DNA of 64,000 nt. Origin: Patellifolia procumbens. Lineage: Eukaryota > Streptophyta > Magnoliopsida > Caryophyllales > Amaranthaceae. The notes beneath the pieces were generated by a model that was not told where the DNA came from, did not search any database, and saw only the letters and a program-made list of their open reading frames with translations. The DNA lies in assembly GCA_947645195.1 (NCBI GenBank), contig CANSGD010000144.1, positions 5,119,001 to 5,183,000 on the forward strand, given 5' to 3'. Shown here piece after piece: positions 20,417 to 31,200 of the stretch (positions are counted from its first letter, which is position 1; every line of letters starts with the position of its first letter). Both the position numbers and the translations under genes were made by a program.

Positions 20417-21985
20417 GCAGGCCCCATCTCAGACAGAGGGCTCTGCCATTATTATCATCAGCAGATCCTCGCTTCAGACAGAGGATCCTGCTCCTTATTA
20501 TTATTGCAGACCCCATCTCACACAGAGGGCTCTCGCAATATTATCATTGGCAGATCCTCGCTTCAGACAGAGGATCATGCTCCTTATTATTATTGCAGGC
20601 CCCATCTCAGACAGAGGGCTCTGCCATTATTATCATCAGTAGATCCTCGCTTCACACAGAGGATCATGCTCCTTATTATTATTGCAGACCCCATCTCACA
20701 CAGAGGGCTGTGGCAATATTATCATTGGCAGATCCTCGCTTCAGACAGAGGATCATGCTCCTTATTATTACAGCAGATCCTCGCTTCAGACAGAGGATCA
20801 TGCTCCTTATTATCGCAGACTCCACTCAGACAGAGGGCTCTGCCATTATTGTCATAGCAGATCCTTGCTTCAGACAGAGGATCCTGCTCATTATCATTAT
20901 TGCAGGCCCCATCTCAGACAGAGGGCTCTGCCATTATTATCATCAGCAGATCCTCGCTTCAGACAGAGGATCATGCTCCTTGTTATTATAGCAGACCCGT
21001 CTCAGACAGAGGGTCCTGCCATTACTATCATTAGCAGATCCTCGCTTCAGACAGAGGATCATGCTCCTTATCATTAGCAGATCCTCGCTTCAGACAGAGG
21101 ATCATGCTCCTTATTATAGCAGATCCTCACTTCAGACAGAGGATCACGCTCCTTATTATAGCAGATCCTCGATTCAGACAGACGATCATGCTCCTTATTA
21201 TAGCAGATCCTCGCTTCAGACAGAGGATCATGCTCCTTATTATAGCAGATCCTCGCTTCAGACAGAGGATCGTGCTCCTTATCATTAGTTGATCCTCCCT
21301 TCAGACAGAGGATCATGCTCCTTATCATTAGCAGATCCTCGCTTCAGACAGAGGATCATGCTCCTTATCATTAGCAGATCCTCGCTTCAGACAGAGGATC
21401 ATGCTCCTTATCATTAGCAGATCCTCGCTTCAGACAGAGGATCATGCTCCTTATCATTACCACATACCCCGTCTCAGACAGAGGGCTCTGTCATGATTAT
21501 CATTAGCAGATCCTCGCTTCAGACAGAGGATCCTGCTCCTTATTATAGTAGATCCTCGTTTCAGACAGAGGATCATGCTCTTATTATTGTAGCAGACTCC
21601 GTCTCAGACAGAGGGTTCTGCCATTATTTTCATCAGCAGATCCTCGCTTCAGACAGAGGATCATGCTCCTTATCATTACCGCAGACCCTGTCTCAGACAG
21701 AGGGCTCTGTCATGATTATCATTAGCAGATCCTCACTTCAGACAGAGGATCCTGCTCCTCATTATAGCAGATCCTCGCTTCAGACAGAGGATCATGTTCC
21801 TTGTTATTATAGCAGACCCGTCTCAGACAGAGGGTCCTGCCATTATTATCATTAGCAGATCCTCGCTTCAGACAGAGGATCATGCTCCTTATCATTAGCA
21901 GACCCCGTCTCAGACAGAGGGTTCTGTCATTATTTTCATTAGGAGATCCTCGCTTCAGACGAAGGATCATGCTCATCATCATTGC
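20100..21985 (-). repeat. Right hairpin array
   Basis: The same two unit types as the left array, reverse oriented (CAGATCCTCGCTTCAGACAG, then AGGATCATGCTCCTTATTAT). The part from 20417 onward mirrors the left array nearly base for base. The part from 20100 to 20416 has no left counterpart and makes this array longer. The 306-residue frame at 20071-20991 is a repeat read-through, not a gene. Confidence 0.9.
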
Positions 21986-22839
21986 ATGACCACGTATCAT
22001 CGTTATTGCGGACTTGTCTGTAGCATTCTAATCTCAGTCTGCCTCCTTCGCCGCAAGCAAAGCAGACAGACTGGGGGGGCAAGGATACGTATGGTAGGAG
22101 GAAGAAGGTAGCAAATAAATAGGATATTTTCTTTCAAAAACTACTCAAAAGAACGCAAACAAATACAATACTAGTAGAGGCTCTAGATGAGGCCACATTC
22201 TTGCTCATCATAATAGACTCTCAGATTGGTGAAGCAACATTACAGACTACGTGAGCAGACCTTCATTAGAGGATGCTACACGGCAGATTATCAGAGCAGA
22301 CTCCTAAGCAAAGGAAACTGCATCTCTTATTACATGAGAAGATCCTCAATCAGAGGATGATACACCTTAGCTCATTGAAGCAAGCTCTCTGACTCAAAAG
22401 AGGCTATATCTCACAGCAGAGACTCGATCACGCACAAAGGTCATCATGAAGACATACATGTCCAATATCATGAGGAACCAAGTGAATAAGCCCAATATAG
22501 TTCAAGTTCAATCAACGATTATCACTCGAACTAGGGGGGCAAATTGTATGGGATAAATACCCTCTCCCGAATATACGGCCCAAGGCCCAAACGACACAAG
22601 GCCCACGCTCACTTGTCTATATAAGCCCCTCATAGGGCTAAGGTAAAAGGATCGACAATCCATTCTCTCTCCCTACACCACACTTTCTCTATCTAAAATG
22701 AGTACTGACTTGAGCGTTGGAGAGCCCGTCCTCGGGACACCCTGAGGGTTTGGGGTTCATGTGCAAGTTCTTGGCCGGAGCTCGGAGCTCGGACCGCTCA
22801 TCTCCGCCGGAAAGAGGTACGACACTTTTGGACAGAAAC
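20417..22839 (+). repeat. Right arm of the foldback element
   Basis: The inverted copy of the left arm. After the array it carries a plus-strand LTR-like stretch: GGGGGGCAAATTGTATGGG near 22535, the TATA box at 22618, ACTTGAGCGTTGGAGAGCC near 22708 and the terminal GACACTTTTGGACAGAAAC. Outer-part differences from the left arm include indels in a C run near 17155 and 22535. Confidence 0.82.
22618..22624 (+). promoter_or_regulatory. Outward-facing TATA box, right arm
   Basis: TATATAA followed by GCCCCTCATAGGGC and, about 40 bases on, ATTCTCTCTCCCTACACC. It mirrors the left-arm copy and points out of the element. Confidence 0.45.
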
Positions 22840-22847
22840 AAAAGTTA

Positions 22848-23660
22848 GATTTATTAAAGAATAACCAAAGGTTAACTTAATATTAAAAGAGGCCATAAAG
22901 GTTGACTTATCAAAATTAATTTTTCCAAGCAAAAAAGCAAAAGGTTGATGACAAGTATTTCGTGTTTGGGTGTTTATTGAGAAAATTAAAGGACAAGTGG
23001 GCCCCATAAGCTTGGGCAATTGAAATATAAAGATGTGAAAGTTTATCAAATATAGTAAAAGTGAAAGTATAATAAAAAAGAAACGTTCTAAATAGGAAAA
23101 TGTAACAATTAAAAACAAATGGAGGGAGTAATATGTTAATATTTAATGATAATTATAATAATAAGAGTATTATTTGATTAATGACAAATTCATAATAATA
23201 AATTATGAACAATAATAAGTTACTAAATCAAATAATAATAAGTTATTAAATAATAATAATAATTTAATAAATAATAATAATTAATTATTAAATAATAATA
23301 ATAAATTATCTAATAATAATTAATATATAACTAGTAGTAACAATAAACTCTTGAATAATAATAGTAGTAATAAATAAGAAATATTATAATAAAGTATCAA
23401 TAATAACTAGTAATAACAATAAACTCTTGAATAAAAAAAATAAAGACTGATTTCAAGTGGAAGGGCAAAAAAGCAAAAAGCATGGAAGTATAAGGGCAAG
23501 ATCGTCCGAACACTGTTCCTAAATTACAGTTTCTCTCACTTCTCACTTTAAAAGAGTAGAGATTCATACACTCTAATTTGACCTTCTTTTCTGATTTATA
23601 CTTAAGGATACATATATTCATGTGAGATCTTGTTAGATTCGTCTCGGTATATGCTTACTT
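22848..23660. other. A/T-rich sequence with trinucleotide runs
   Basis: AATAATAAT-type runs fill 23140-23420. One MITE-like end (AAATGGAGGGAGTA) lies near 23118 without a visible partner. The two minus-strand frames here (22798-23118, 23397-23621) have no motif. Confidence 0.5.
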
Positions 23661-23664
23661 AATA

Positions 23665-23919
23665 CTTCTTCCGTCCCAAAATATAAGTCATGTTTTCTTT
23701 TGCACAGTCTTCAAGGCGCACCTTTGACCTTCTATATCTTCAATTTCGTGTTAGTAAAAAATATAAAAAGTTGATATTATGAAAGTACATATTATAGCGA
23801 ATCTAACAAGATCCCACATGGGTATGTTTTCTTGTATATATTAATAAGAATATTTGGTCAAAGTTTTTAAAGTTTGAGTCCCAAAATAGAAAGGGGACTT
23901 ATATTATGGGACGGAGGAG
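23665..23919. mobile_element. Stowaway-like MITE
   Basis: CTTCTTCCGTCCCAAAATAT at the left pairs with ATTATGGGACGGAGGAG at the right, with TA on each side. It has the CTYCYTCCGTCCC terminus of plant Stowaway elements and no coding capacity. Confidence 0.78.
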
Positions 23920-24068
23920 TATCATTTTTTTTATAATTTTTACTTAAAATTAGAGACACTAAAGTTTAAAGTAGTGCATTGGAAGGTGTAAAACTATACA
24001 TGTCTCATAAGGTATGGAACGGAAGAAGTAATAATTATCATTGTTTTATTATAACATAAATAAATTAA

Positions 24069-24131
24069 AAACTGAACTGAATTGAACTGATTGGAGTTGA
24101 ATACAACTGAACTGAACTAAAAATAAGTTGG
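24069..24131. mobile_element. Tourist (CTGAA family) fragment
   Basis: ACTGAACTGAATTGAACTGA and GATTGGAGTTGAATACAACT match the terminal repeats of the long Tourist copies. Only one end remains. Confidence 0.5.
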
Positions 24132-24309
24132 GGAGAAGAAGACTAAATCAGTGTATAGGACATCGAGAATTATCAGATGATACAAGGACAATATTCACTA
24201 TCCTCTAATAAGAATCACTAGATTGTATCCAATGTTAATAGAAAGATTATCTAGAGTTAAAAATCATATATGATTAGTACTTATTGCTGGCGCTCACAAC
24301 CCTAACAAG

Positions 24310-24322
24310 TAGCATCAGAGCC
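24310..24322 (+). promoter_or_regulatory. Degenerate copia primer binding site
   Basis: TAGCATCAGAGCC differs by one base from the usual TGGTATCAGAGCC core region complementary to initiator tRNA-Met, and it lies about 30 bp before the gag start. The sequence to its left would be the end of the lost 5' LTR. Confidence 0.6.
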
Positions 24323-24351
24323 AAAGGTTCTTCTCGAGTGCTACACTAAAG

Positions 24352-24905
24352 ATGTCTTCCATTATGAAGTTCGAGATTGAGAAGTTTGACGACAATATTA
24401 GTTTTAGCATCTAGGGTCCATATGAAGGTCGTTCCTAGCCAAAGCGGATTAAATCAGGCCCTTGATGGTAAGGAGAAAATGCCATCTTCTATGATGGAAG
24501 AGCAATGACAAGAGTTGAACGAAAAAACATTATCGATGATCCAACTTTGTTTAGCCAAGGAGGTACCACGCGAGGTTATTCACGAGGAGACCACTGCATG
24601 GCTATGGTTGAAGCTTGAGTCCCTCTATATGACCAAGAGTCTCGCAAACAAATTACGACTCAAGGAAAGTCTTTAAAAAATTTGGACGGCTGAAGGTACT
24701 TCCATTCAAACTCATCTTAATGAATTTAATTCAACTATTATCAATCTTGAAAATTTAGACGTTAAGATTGAAGATGAGGACAAGATTTTGCTCTTAATTG
24801 TCACCCTACCTCTTTCATATAAAAACTTTAAGGAAATTATGCTATATGTAGTAATCAATATCTTTCTTTTGAGGAAGTAAAATCACATTTGCTCTTATAA
24901 GAAAA
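24352..24905 (+). pseudogene. Copia gag, decayed
   Basis: Frame-broken codons keep the Ty1/copia Gag order: MSSIMKFEIEKFDD at the start, then LCLAKEV, then AWLWLKLESLYMTKSLANKL with one broken codon, then THLNEFNSTIINLENLDVKI and LLIVTLPLSYKNFKEIML. Stops and frameshifts lie among them, including one replacing the W of the SIW motif. The first Gag part ends at 24905, and another LTR follows. The downstream zinc-knuckle region resumes at about 26330, so both pieces are one element split by an insertion. Confidence 0.82.
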
Positions 24906-24924
24906 TTTTGACCTTGAAGTAGAT

Positions 24925-26275
24925 TGTTGACCCTAAGTTTTGAAAATAACTTAACTACACAAGACATACTTGTATTAGTCTATGTATGTTGTGTATGTTG
25001 ATGTTGCTAGGTTATTCATTCAAGAACAAAGAAAATACTTGATCAAAGATTAAAAAAGGAGAATTAGTCAAGATCGAAGTGAAGATGTTCCCAAGATGAA
25101 GAGTCAAGCTTGGAATGAAGATTGAATACATTAGAATGTATTATACTCTTCATGTTAAGGTCGAATAAAGGTAAAAGATAATTTGTATTGAATTCGCAAA
25201 AGGAACTAAATTTTGTTCCCATGACAGAAACAAACATTGGCACAATTTAGAAACTATGGTTAGGAACTGACTTAGAAACGTACCTAGGAACAACTAAACC
25301 GTTTTTATTGTTGAGCGCTTAGTTTATTTTGGGTGAATAACAATAAAATATAATTCCTAGTTAGATTTGACCTAGATCCACTTATTTAGGTAATTAGTTA
25401 GAAAAAGATTTCAAATTGATTTTCTGGTTTGAAAAAGATATTGTCTTATTTTAAAATCTTATCCTTTTTATTTTATATCAATCAAAAGATTTTCTTTTCA
25501 ATTAAAATCTGATTTTCGGTTATATTTAAAATAAATATAAAAAGATATTTTTCCTAAATTAATTTATTTAAAATGATTTAATTATTTTCCAATTAAACAA
25601 TAACCACGTAATGTTTTACTATTACACCTTTTATTTGTTTTAGTGGGTTAGTGGGTTAGTTTCTTTATTCCCAAGTATTTTAATTAGTGGATATCATGGG
25701 GTTAGTGAACTTAGTAGTGGTAAGTTATTAAAACATATCCATAACTTACTTACTCTATTAATAGACGCCTAATCCTACGATAAAATTGTGTCTGACATAG
25801 CTTAAAATCCTAAGTTGTTTAAAGTGTCAGTGCCTTGTTCTCAAGAGAATTTATACTTACTATCTTTGGTTTTTATTTTTCCATTATTTACAAAAATTAT
25901 ATTTAATTGGGTAAGGGGTCTGAGTGAACTCCTGTAAGTGTGAGAAAGCTTTGAGTGAAGCAAGAGAAAGAGAAAAGAGAGAAACTGCGAGTGAAGCTCG
26001 AGAGGAACAACAGTTAGTGGAAATTGTTGTTGGGAACTTATGGCTCGAGAGAATTAATAGGTTTGTAACAGAGTCGTTGGCCTATTATAGTGGAAAGTTT
26101 AAGTTAAAAATCCCTTGTCGTCGAGGTTGTTTCTTCCTATTGGGCCTAGGAAGTTTTTCCTCGTTAAAATCTCTTGTATTCCCAGTGTGTGTTCCCCTAG
26201 CTAACTTTTAATTCCGCAAAAAGGTACGTTTATTCTTTCACTATAATTCACACCCCTTATAGTGCTCATATTAAA
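24925..26275 (+). mobile_element. Solo LTR-like insertion inside copia gag
   Basis: Begins TGTTGACCCTAAGTTTTG and runs to about TTCACACCCCTTATAGTGCTCA, the kind of end seen on SIRE-type copia LTRs. It interrupts the copia gag between its capsid and zinc-knuckle parts. No primer site or coding sequence is inside, so a solo LTR left after recombination is likely. I could not find an exact 5-bp duplication, so the right border is approximate. The 95-residue frame at 25924-26211 is a shadow. Confidence 0.55.
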
Positions 26276-26329
26276 CAACATAGTTTCTGGTGATACAAAT
26301 GAAGGTATAAAATATATATAATAGAGACC

Positions 26330-26925
26330 ACGCGGGAAAAGCAAGTACAAAAAATTGTGCCATATTTGACAGGTATAAATTGATAATTTATGTAAGTATT
26401 GTAAAATGCACAAGCACACTTTTTTCGATTGCTTAAAATTAAAGAAAAATCTTGAGAGAGATGAACTTGAGAAAAAGGCTAAGCATATTGCACAAGCCGA
26501 TTTTGGTGAGGAATCGGATGATATTCTCTTGCTACTTCTCCCGGAAGAAGTAGAACTCTTAATCGGGTGCTTGGTTTCGGTTGTATCAACCATGTTTATT
26601 CTTGAAAGGGTTACTTAATCGATTATCAATCGGTGAAGGATCGATTCGTTTCTATGGGCAACGATTCTCGTTGCCAAGTTCATGATATTGGTTTTATTCC
26701 GATGTAGCCACATTATGGTAAGATCAAGACTCTGTATAATGTCCAATATGTTCCTGATTTGAAGCACAACATGATCTCTTTGGGCACTCTTGATCCAAAA
26801 GGGCGAAACTTTGGCTCAAGGTGGAGTACTTAAAGTTCCCAAGGGTGCTCATGAACTTATGAAGGCCATCAGATATGAAAATCTCTATGTTTTACAAGAG
26901 TCTATTATCATAACTTCTTCAACGT
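26330..26925 (+). pseudogene. Copia zinc-knuckle and pre-integrase region, decayed
   Basis: Codons keep fragments of the copia polyprotein: a damaged nucleocapsid knuckle (CKMHKHTFFDC, with the normal CX2C lost), then KDRFVSMGNDSRCQVHDIG after the lost active-site segment, then KIKTLYNVQYVPDLKHNMIS and KVPKGAHELMKAIRYENLYV, the usual run before the integrase. Stops and shifts separate them. Integrase, reverse transcriptase and RNase H are gone. Confidence 0.8.
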
Positions 26926-27078
26926 CATACCCAGTTCAGCATGAACGTCATTATAAAATGGATTCCAGTTGTCATATACAGTATATTCTACGCGCAAGTT
27001 ACCACTTCATACCCAGTATAGCATGAGCGTCATTATAAAATGGGCTCTAGTTGTCATAAATATTCTACGCGCAAGTTA
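26921..27078 (+). repeat. Tandem duplication of about 78 bp
   Basis: TCATACCCAGTTCAGCATGA to TTCTACGCGCAAGTTA at 26925-27000 is repeated with changes at 27005-27078. It lies where the copia polyprotein is cut off. Confidence 0.8.
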
Positions 27079-27084
27079 TTATTA

Positions 27085-27560
27085 GGCTCATCAGGTGACA
27101 ATGCGACATATCATTATAATACTTCTGGCTTCAATGATGAGTAAATAAAATTTGGTCCAAGATGAAGATTATTGTGTTTTATGACCCAAATTCCATAAGC
27201 ACAACCCAAGTTAACTTAAGTTTTCTTAATGGAATTATCATGATTAGTGTTGATTTATCTAGAAAAGTACTTGGGGGGAATTAGAGGAAATCAACGTGTG
27301 ATATCTAGAATTTTCTAGCTCATATTACATGTTAAGTTGAAGCTAGAAAGTTCTTCAAACATGCTTATTGCCGCCTAACCCCGTCTATATATAGGGGCAT
27401 AGTTCCCTCTTGATTGGGATAGGCTTTGGATGATCCGCAGTACACTTAGAAGCCATAGACATTTACAAGCTTTTCTACAAACCCGTACTCGTATCATATT
27501 AATATTCCCTCTAATTTTTTTTAAAAATATAATCTCATTTATAAGTATAAGTTTATATTA
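27085..27560 (+). other. Possible 3' LTR remains of the copia element
   Basis: TCTATATATAGGGGCAT near 27384 is TATA-like and is followed by a plausible LTR transcript start. No matching 5' LTR could be aligned by eye. Confidence 0.28.
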
Positions 27561-27854
27561 AGGTAAGAAGAATAATCCTTTGGGGTCGCTCAGGGCCCCC
27601 ACCCAGAGGCCCATTACAAGCCATAACCCCCCAACCCCCTCCCCCAAATCCCAAGCAAATGCTTGGGGTAAGAATTGATCCCTAGACCAAGCTAGAGAAT
27701 ATGGGAAGGCTCACCACTTGAGCCAACCCTAATCCTTATATTCCGTCTAATTACCCTTTATATTCATAGTGAAAGTTTTATTTATACATCTGTATAATTT
27801 AGTTTTGTTTGGTCCACATGGGAATTAACTTCTCATGAGGATAATTTATATTTT
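27561..27854. other. C-rich stretch, not identified
   Basis: A block of GGGCCCCCACCCAGAGG and CCCCCAACCCCCTCCCCC is followed by CTCACCACTTGAGCCAACCC. It resembles pieces seen in many plant repeats. I cannot assign it, and no tRNA-type promoter boxes are convincing. Confidence 0.35.
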
Positions 27855-28195
27855 ATGGAAGTAAATTGTTTGGTTGACCCTATAGGAAACGAATTCAATT
27901 CACCAAGGGGATCCTAATCAATTATTTTCCATATCTTGTGGGAGTTCTTTTCGGGAAATTTTCAAACGAACAATTTCAACGAAATCTTTCAATTTCTTAC
28001 CCGTAGAAACCCGTATGGGTTCAGGAAAAGGATCGCCCGAATATTGGTATAACATCTCAGAGATAGATAGAGAGGTAGGAATTTCTCGAATTGGAACCCA
28101 TGGTTATGGACCCGAATCCATTAAGAAAAAAAAAGACGAAAAGGTCGTCTTATTCAAAAACCCAATTATGACAGCATTTTCTGAGAATTTCTGAT
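27855..28195 (+). other. Possible organelle-DNA fragment
   Basis: An open stretch reads PVETRMGSGKGSPEYW at about 28001-28048, a motif of ribosomal protein L16 (rpl16). It is followed in frame by codons without a stop (YNISEIDREVGISRIG and further) that do not match L16 as I know it. The base composition and the sudden coding-like run in non-coding DNA suggest inserted plastid or mitochondrial sequence, perhaps two joined pieces. It is flanked by GTTTGGTTG and CAACCAACCAAAC stretches that may be ends of the host MITE. Confidence 0.35.
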
Positions 28196-28447
28196 TTCCA
28201 TATATTTTTTTAATTTCCTCCAACCAACCAAACACCTATTTTGCAATTTTCTTAGAATTTGTATTTCTAAGAAAAAGAAACTCCAACAAAACAACTTACT
28301 CTGTAAGGGTTCTCGTACTATCATTTTCTTATAGTGGAATGTCTGGTGCTCGTCTTTCGTGAGTTGTTCATCTCTGTTTAGGGGGATTCTTCATGTTAAA
28401 TTCTTGTGTCCAATCTTTTGCTACTTTTCTTGCCATAATTTTAATTA

Positions 28448-28535
28448 CTACCTCCGTTTTTTTAGTTGCAATGTTTTGACCAAAACTGTGAGAGCTTTTT
28501 CGTCAAAACATTACAACTAAAAAAAACGGAGGTAG
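28448..28535. mobile_element. 88-bp Stowaway-like hairpin
   Basis: CTACCTCCGTTTTTTTAGTT pairs almost perfectly with AACTAAAAAAAACGGAGGTAG, leaving a short loop. TA flanks both sides. It is close to the minimum size for such elements. Confidence 0.82.
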
Positions 28536-28614
28536 TATTTATTTTTCTCAATCTATAAACTTCTACTCTGCTTCCTTGCACCCCACATACCTCACGAGAT
28601 TTTTGAGAACTTTT

Positions 28615-28980
28615 TAGGACATGCTTTGGGATTAGGGGAATGTATTAAGGGGTAATAAAAGTCAACATAGGAAAACAAAGGCATTTAAGGGTGATGATAA
28701 ATGGAATAGAGTGATGGTGGAGAAGATAAGGTGGTGTTGGTAGGAAGAAAATATAAGAAAGAGGGGAATTATTACCCTCATTATGGTAGTAATAATTACC
28801 CACCACCACCCATTTGAAGGGTAATAATTCCTCTTGTTACTCCATTTCCTTCCTACCAATACCACATTGTCTTCTCTACTACCACTCTCTCATTTATCAT
28901 CACTTCTAAATGTCTTACGTTTCTTATGTTTTACTTTTATTATCCCTTAATGCAATACTTTCATCCCAAACATGCCCTTA
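28615..28980. mobile_element. Hairpin MITE with GGCATG-type ends
   Basis: TAGGACATGCTTTGGGAT at the left pairs with ATCCCAAACATGCCCTTA at the right, and the arms continue for more than 100 bp (GTATTAAGGGGTAATAAAAG against CTTTTATTATCCCTTAATGC). The target duplication is unclear. One end of a second copy lies at about 58983. The 67-residue frame inside is a shadow. Confidence 0.7.
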
Positions 28981-30614
28981 GAGTGAATGTTATTCACCAA
29001 TCTTCAAAAAGATTGCATAGTTGAGTCCTATACAATCAGGACGTTTTTCAAAATAAGATAATATTTACATAAAATTTAGGAATAATTGATTCTAAATATG
29101 CAACATTTTGACTATTCGCAAATAATAATAAAATATTTTGATTACTCCAAAATAGCAAATTAATGTCCCATTAACTGTTAATAAGATATTATGAAATAAA
29201 ACCTACAAAAAAATTATTTCTTTATAGTTGGTCATAAGGTTGTTATTAGGGTTGCATAGAACCTATCAAAAGAAAAAAAAAATTATAAAATTTTTAAGTA
29301 AAATTTTATTTTATCCTACTCCAAGTTAATAGGGAATAAAAGTTAATGTATTCTAAAATAATCAAAAGATTGTTTTATTTTTTGCAAATTGCCACAACGT
29401 TGCATTATTAGAAGGAAATCAAAGAATGGAAATATGAAAGACAACAACAAGAAGAAAACTCAAGTGAACGATTGGTGAAGTTTGAAAAAGGGTATGGGGC
29501 TATGAGGTACGGCTCTGGCCACGGTATGCAGCCCCATTCACAATTCTTAGCTCGTCATCCTAGCAACTTCGCAACTCAAACGAAAAGTGTCTCGTACTTG
29601 GCTAAATAAAGTGCAGGTGCTAGTTCCAAATTTCCAATTAGTTATTGCCTCGTTGGAGTAGGAGAGCAATCAATGATGTGGACTATTGGAGATACTATGA
29701 GTTACGAGCAGTCACCAGCAACATGTCCACTATCATATTAATTGCAAACATTACTGAATCACTATAACTTACGGGGCTACAATACAAATCATATACTATA
29801 TTCATATGCTTGAATAGTCTTCTTTTTGGATCTTTGCTTCTCTTTGTTTGAGGAACTTTTGGATCTTTCTTTTCAAAAAAAAGGAACTTTTGGATCTTAG
29901 CTTGTATAGTGACACTAGACACATTATTTGACATGAGTGTCGTAACCTCCCGTTTCTTACAACAATGTCCCGATCCCCAAAAGTAATCTAATTGACGTGT
30001 GATCGTTAGGTCTGACTAAACTGATTCGATCTAGCTCAAAGAGCTAAATCCAACCTAGGCCCGGAAAAGCTCTACTCATTAACAAAGGTGATGAAAAAAT
30101 TATGTAAGTGTTGTATGGGGTAATGGGTAAGGAGAAAAAAACAATTATTGGAGAAATATATAGGAATAATGAGAGTAGAAAAATGAAGTCAAAATGGAGA
30201 AAATTGCGTAAAAAAAAGGAAAAATTTAAAGTCGGATAAACAAAAAAAACAAATAAAAACGGAATATATGACAAACAAAAAGGAACAAAGTATTTGGTTA
30301 GTAGGGTTTATCATTTGGGATTTTGCTGAAAGAAAATTGAAGTTCGAGTTAATTAAACAGTTTAGGGGATTTGAAAACACATAATGAAGGTTTTTATTTG
30401 GGGATTTTTGTTAAGGAGAAATACCTCACTTGTTCCAAATCGAAAAACAGGGAAAGGATGATTCACATATAAGTATAATGGGCTATTCCAACTATTAGGC
30501 TTATAGGCTATCATCAGTTGTATAGTCAGACTCTGGCTTGAGTACTACATGTCAATGAAGTTTATCAATTTTCTTACAATTATGGACATTGGTTTCATAA
30601 GTAGTATTTTTTTT
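28981..30614. other. No gene recognised
   Basis: A+T-rich, with short minus-strand frames of hydrophobic low complexity (29695-29934, 30044-30274, 30189-30380) that look like chance. A GGAACTTTTGGATCTT motif is repeated near 29849 and 29883. I see no RNA gene or clear element ends. Confidence 0.5.
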
Positions 30615-30944
30615 GGAAAAATTGACTAGAATAATCCAAACTATGACCGTTCCGCCAAGAATAATCCTTACTATGGGTTATTCGTGTATAATCCCAACTA
30701 TTGTAGAGTTCCACCACAAACACCCCATATGACTTGCAACCTGTTAATAAGGTAATATTTTTTTTTTTCGTTTTTTTCTTTTATATTTTCTACTCTCATC
30801 ACCCCAAATCCTACCTCCAGGCCACCACCACATCAGCTACCCCCTCCTCTTCCTCCCCTGAACCCCCCCCCCATTCCAAAAACCCTTCCAACCCAAATTT
30901 CCAATCTTCATCTCTAAACCCCAAATTATTTGGTCAATCAACAA

Positions 30945-31200
30945 AACTGGAATCACCCTTATTTGAATTCTTCCTAACAAGCATAAAATAACCCAAATCA
31001 GCATAAAAAGACGCAACAAAACTCCCTTCTTTGATCAAGATCCTGACCACAACCTTCAAATTTTCGGCTGTTAATTTCTTCCCTTCCACCAAAGATTTGT
31101 CTGCCTTTTACTGCAGAAAGTAAGCAATACAAGGATGGTAATCCATGTGACCGACATCGCCGGCACCGCTACTGCAAATGCCGCAGCTATCATCGCCGAT
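30945..31200 (-). pseudogene. Captured fragment of a plant membrane-protein gene
   Basis: On the minus strand the codons read AVAVPAMSVTWITILVLLTF (one hydrophobic, membrane-type segment), then after a one-base shift KSLVEGKKLTAENLKVVVRI and LIKEGSFVASFYADLGYFML. This looks like a small conserved plant membrane protein of unknown function, but I cannot name it. The first segment is the end of a 217-residue frame (31071-31724) whose front half is low complexity. The frameshift and the position between Mutator-type ends argue for a captured, dead gene piece. The plus-strand frame at 31178-31513 is its shadow. Confidence 0.45.

Larger units (their letters stand above)
16858..22839. mobile_element. 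Giant foldback element with hairpin-array arms
   Basis: The left end TTTCTGTCCAAAAGTGTCG is the inverted copy of the right end CGACACTTTTGGACAGAAAC. The 8 bp AAAAGTTA occur on both sides (16850-16857, 22840-22847). The arms (16858-19274 and 20417-22839) are inverted and nearly identical: the compared tandem-repeat parts differ by single bases, and in the outer parts by small indels. Each arm has an LTR-like outer part of about 850 bp and an inner array of hairpin-forming units. Long arms of tandem subrepeats with a terminal duplication match the design of FoldBack transposons, but no transposase is present. The alternative is an inverted duplication of a large Tat-type LTR. Confidence 0.75.

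Noticed and set aside
20071..20991. A 306-residue open frame and several overlapping frames
   Set aside because: They read the hairpin units in all frames (repeated RSSLQTED and ADPRFRQR), on both strands and in both arms, with no domain.
17704..21985. A regular repeat array with 43-bp period, superficially CRISPR-like
   Set aside because: The intervening sequences are nearly identical and not unique spacers, the array is mirrored in a palindrome, and the surroundings are plant DNA.
16858..22839. Two independent elements inserted in opposite orientation
   Set aside because: The AAAAGTTA repeat flanks the pair as a whole and the arms match to their very ends, so one insertion event is simpler, though an assembly artefact is still possible.
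25924..26211. A 95-residue frame with a Glu/Arg-rich start
   Set aside because: It lies inside the solo LTR-like insert and shows no family motif.
27561..27760. A possible tRNA-derived SINE
   Set aside because: No A and B box pair with correct spacing and no poly-A or poly-T tail could be found.
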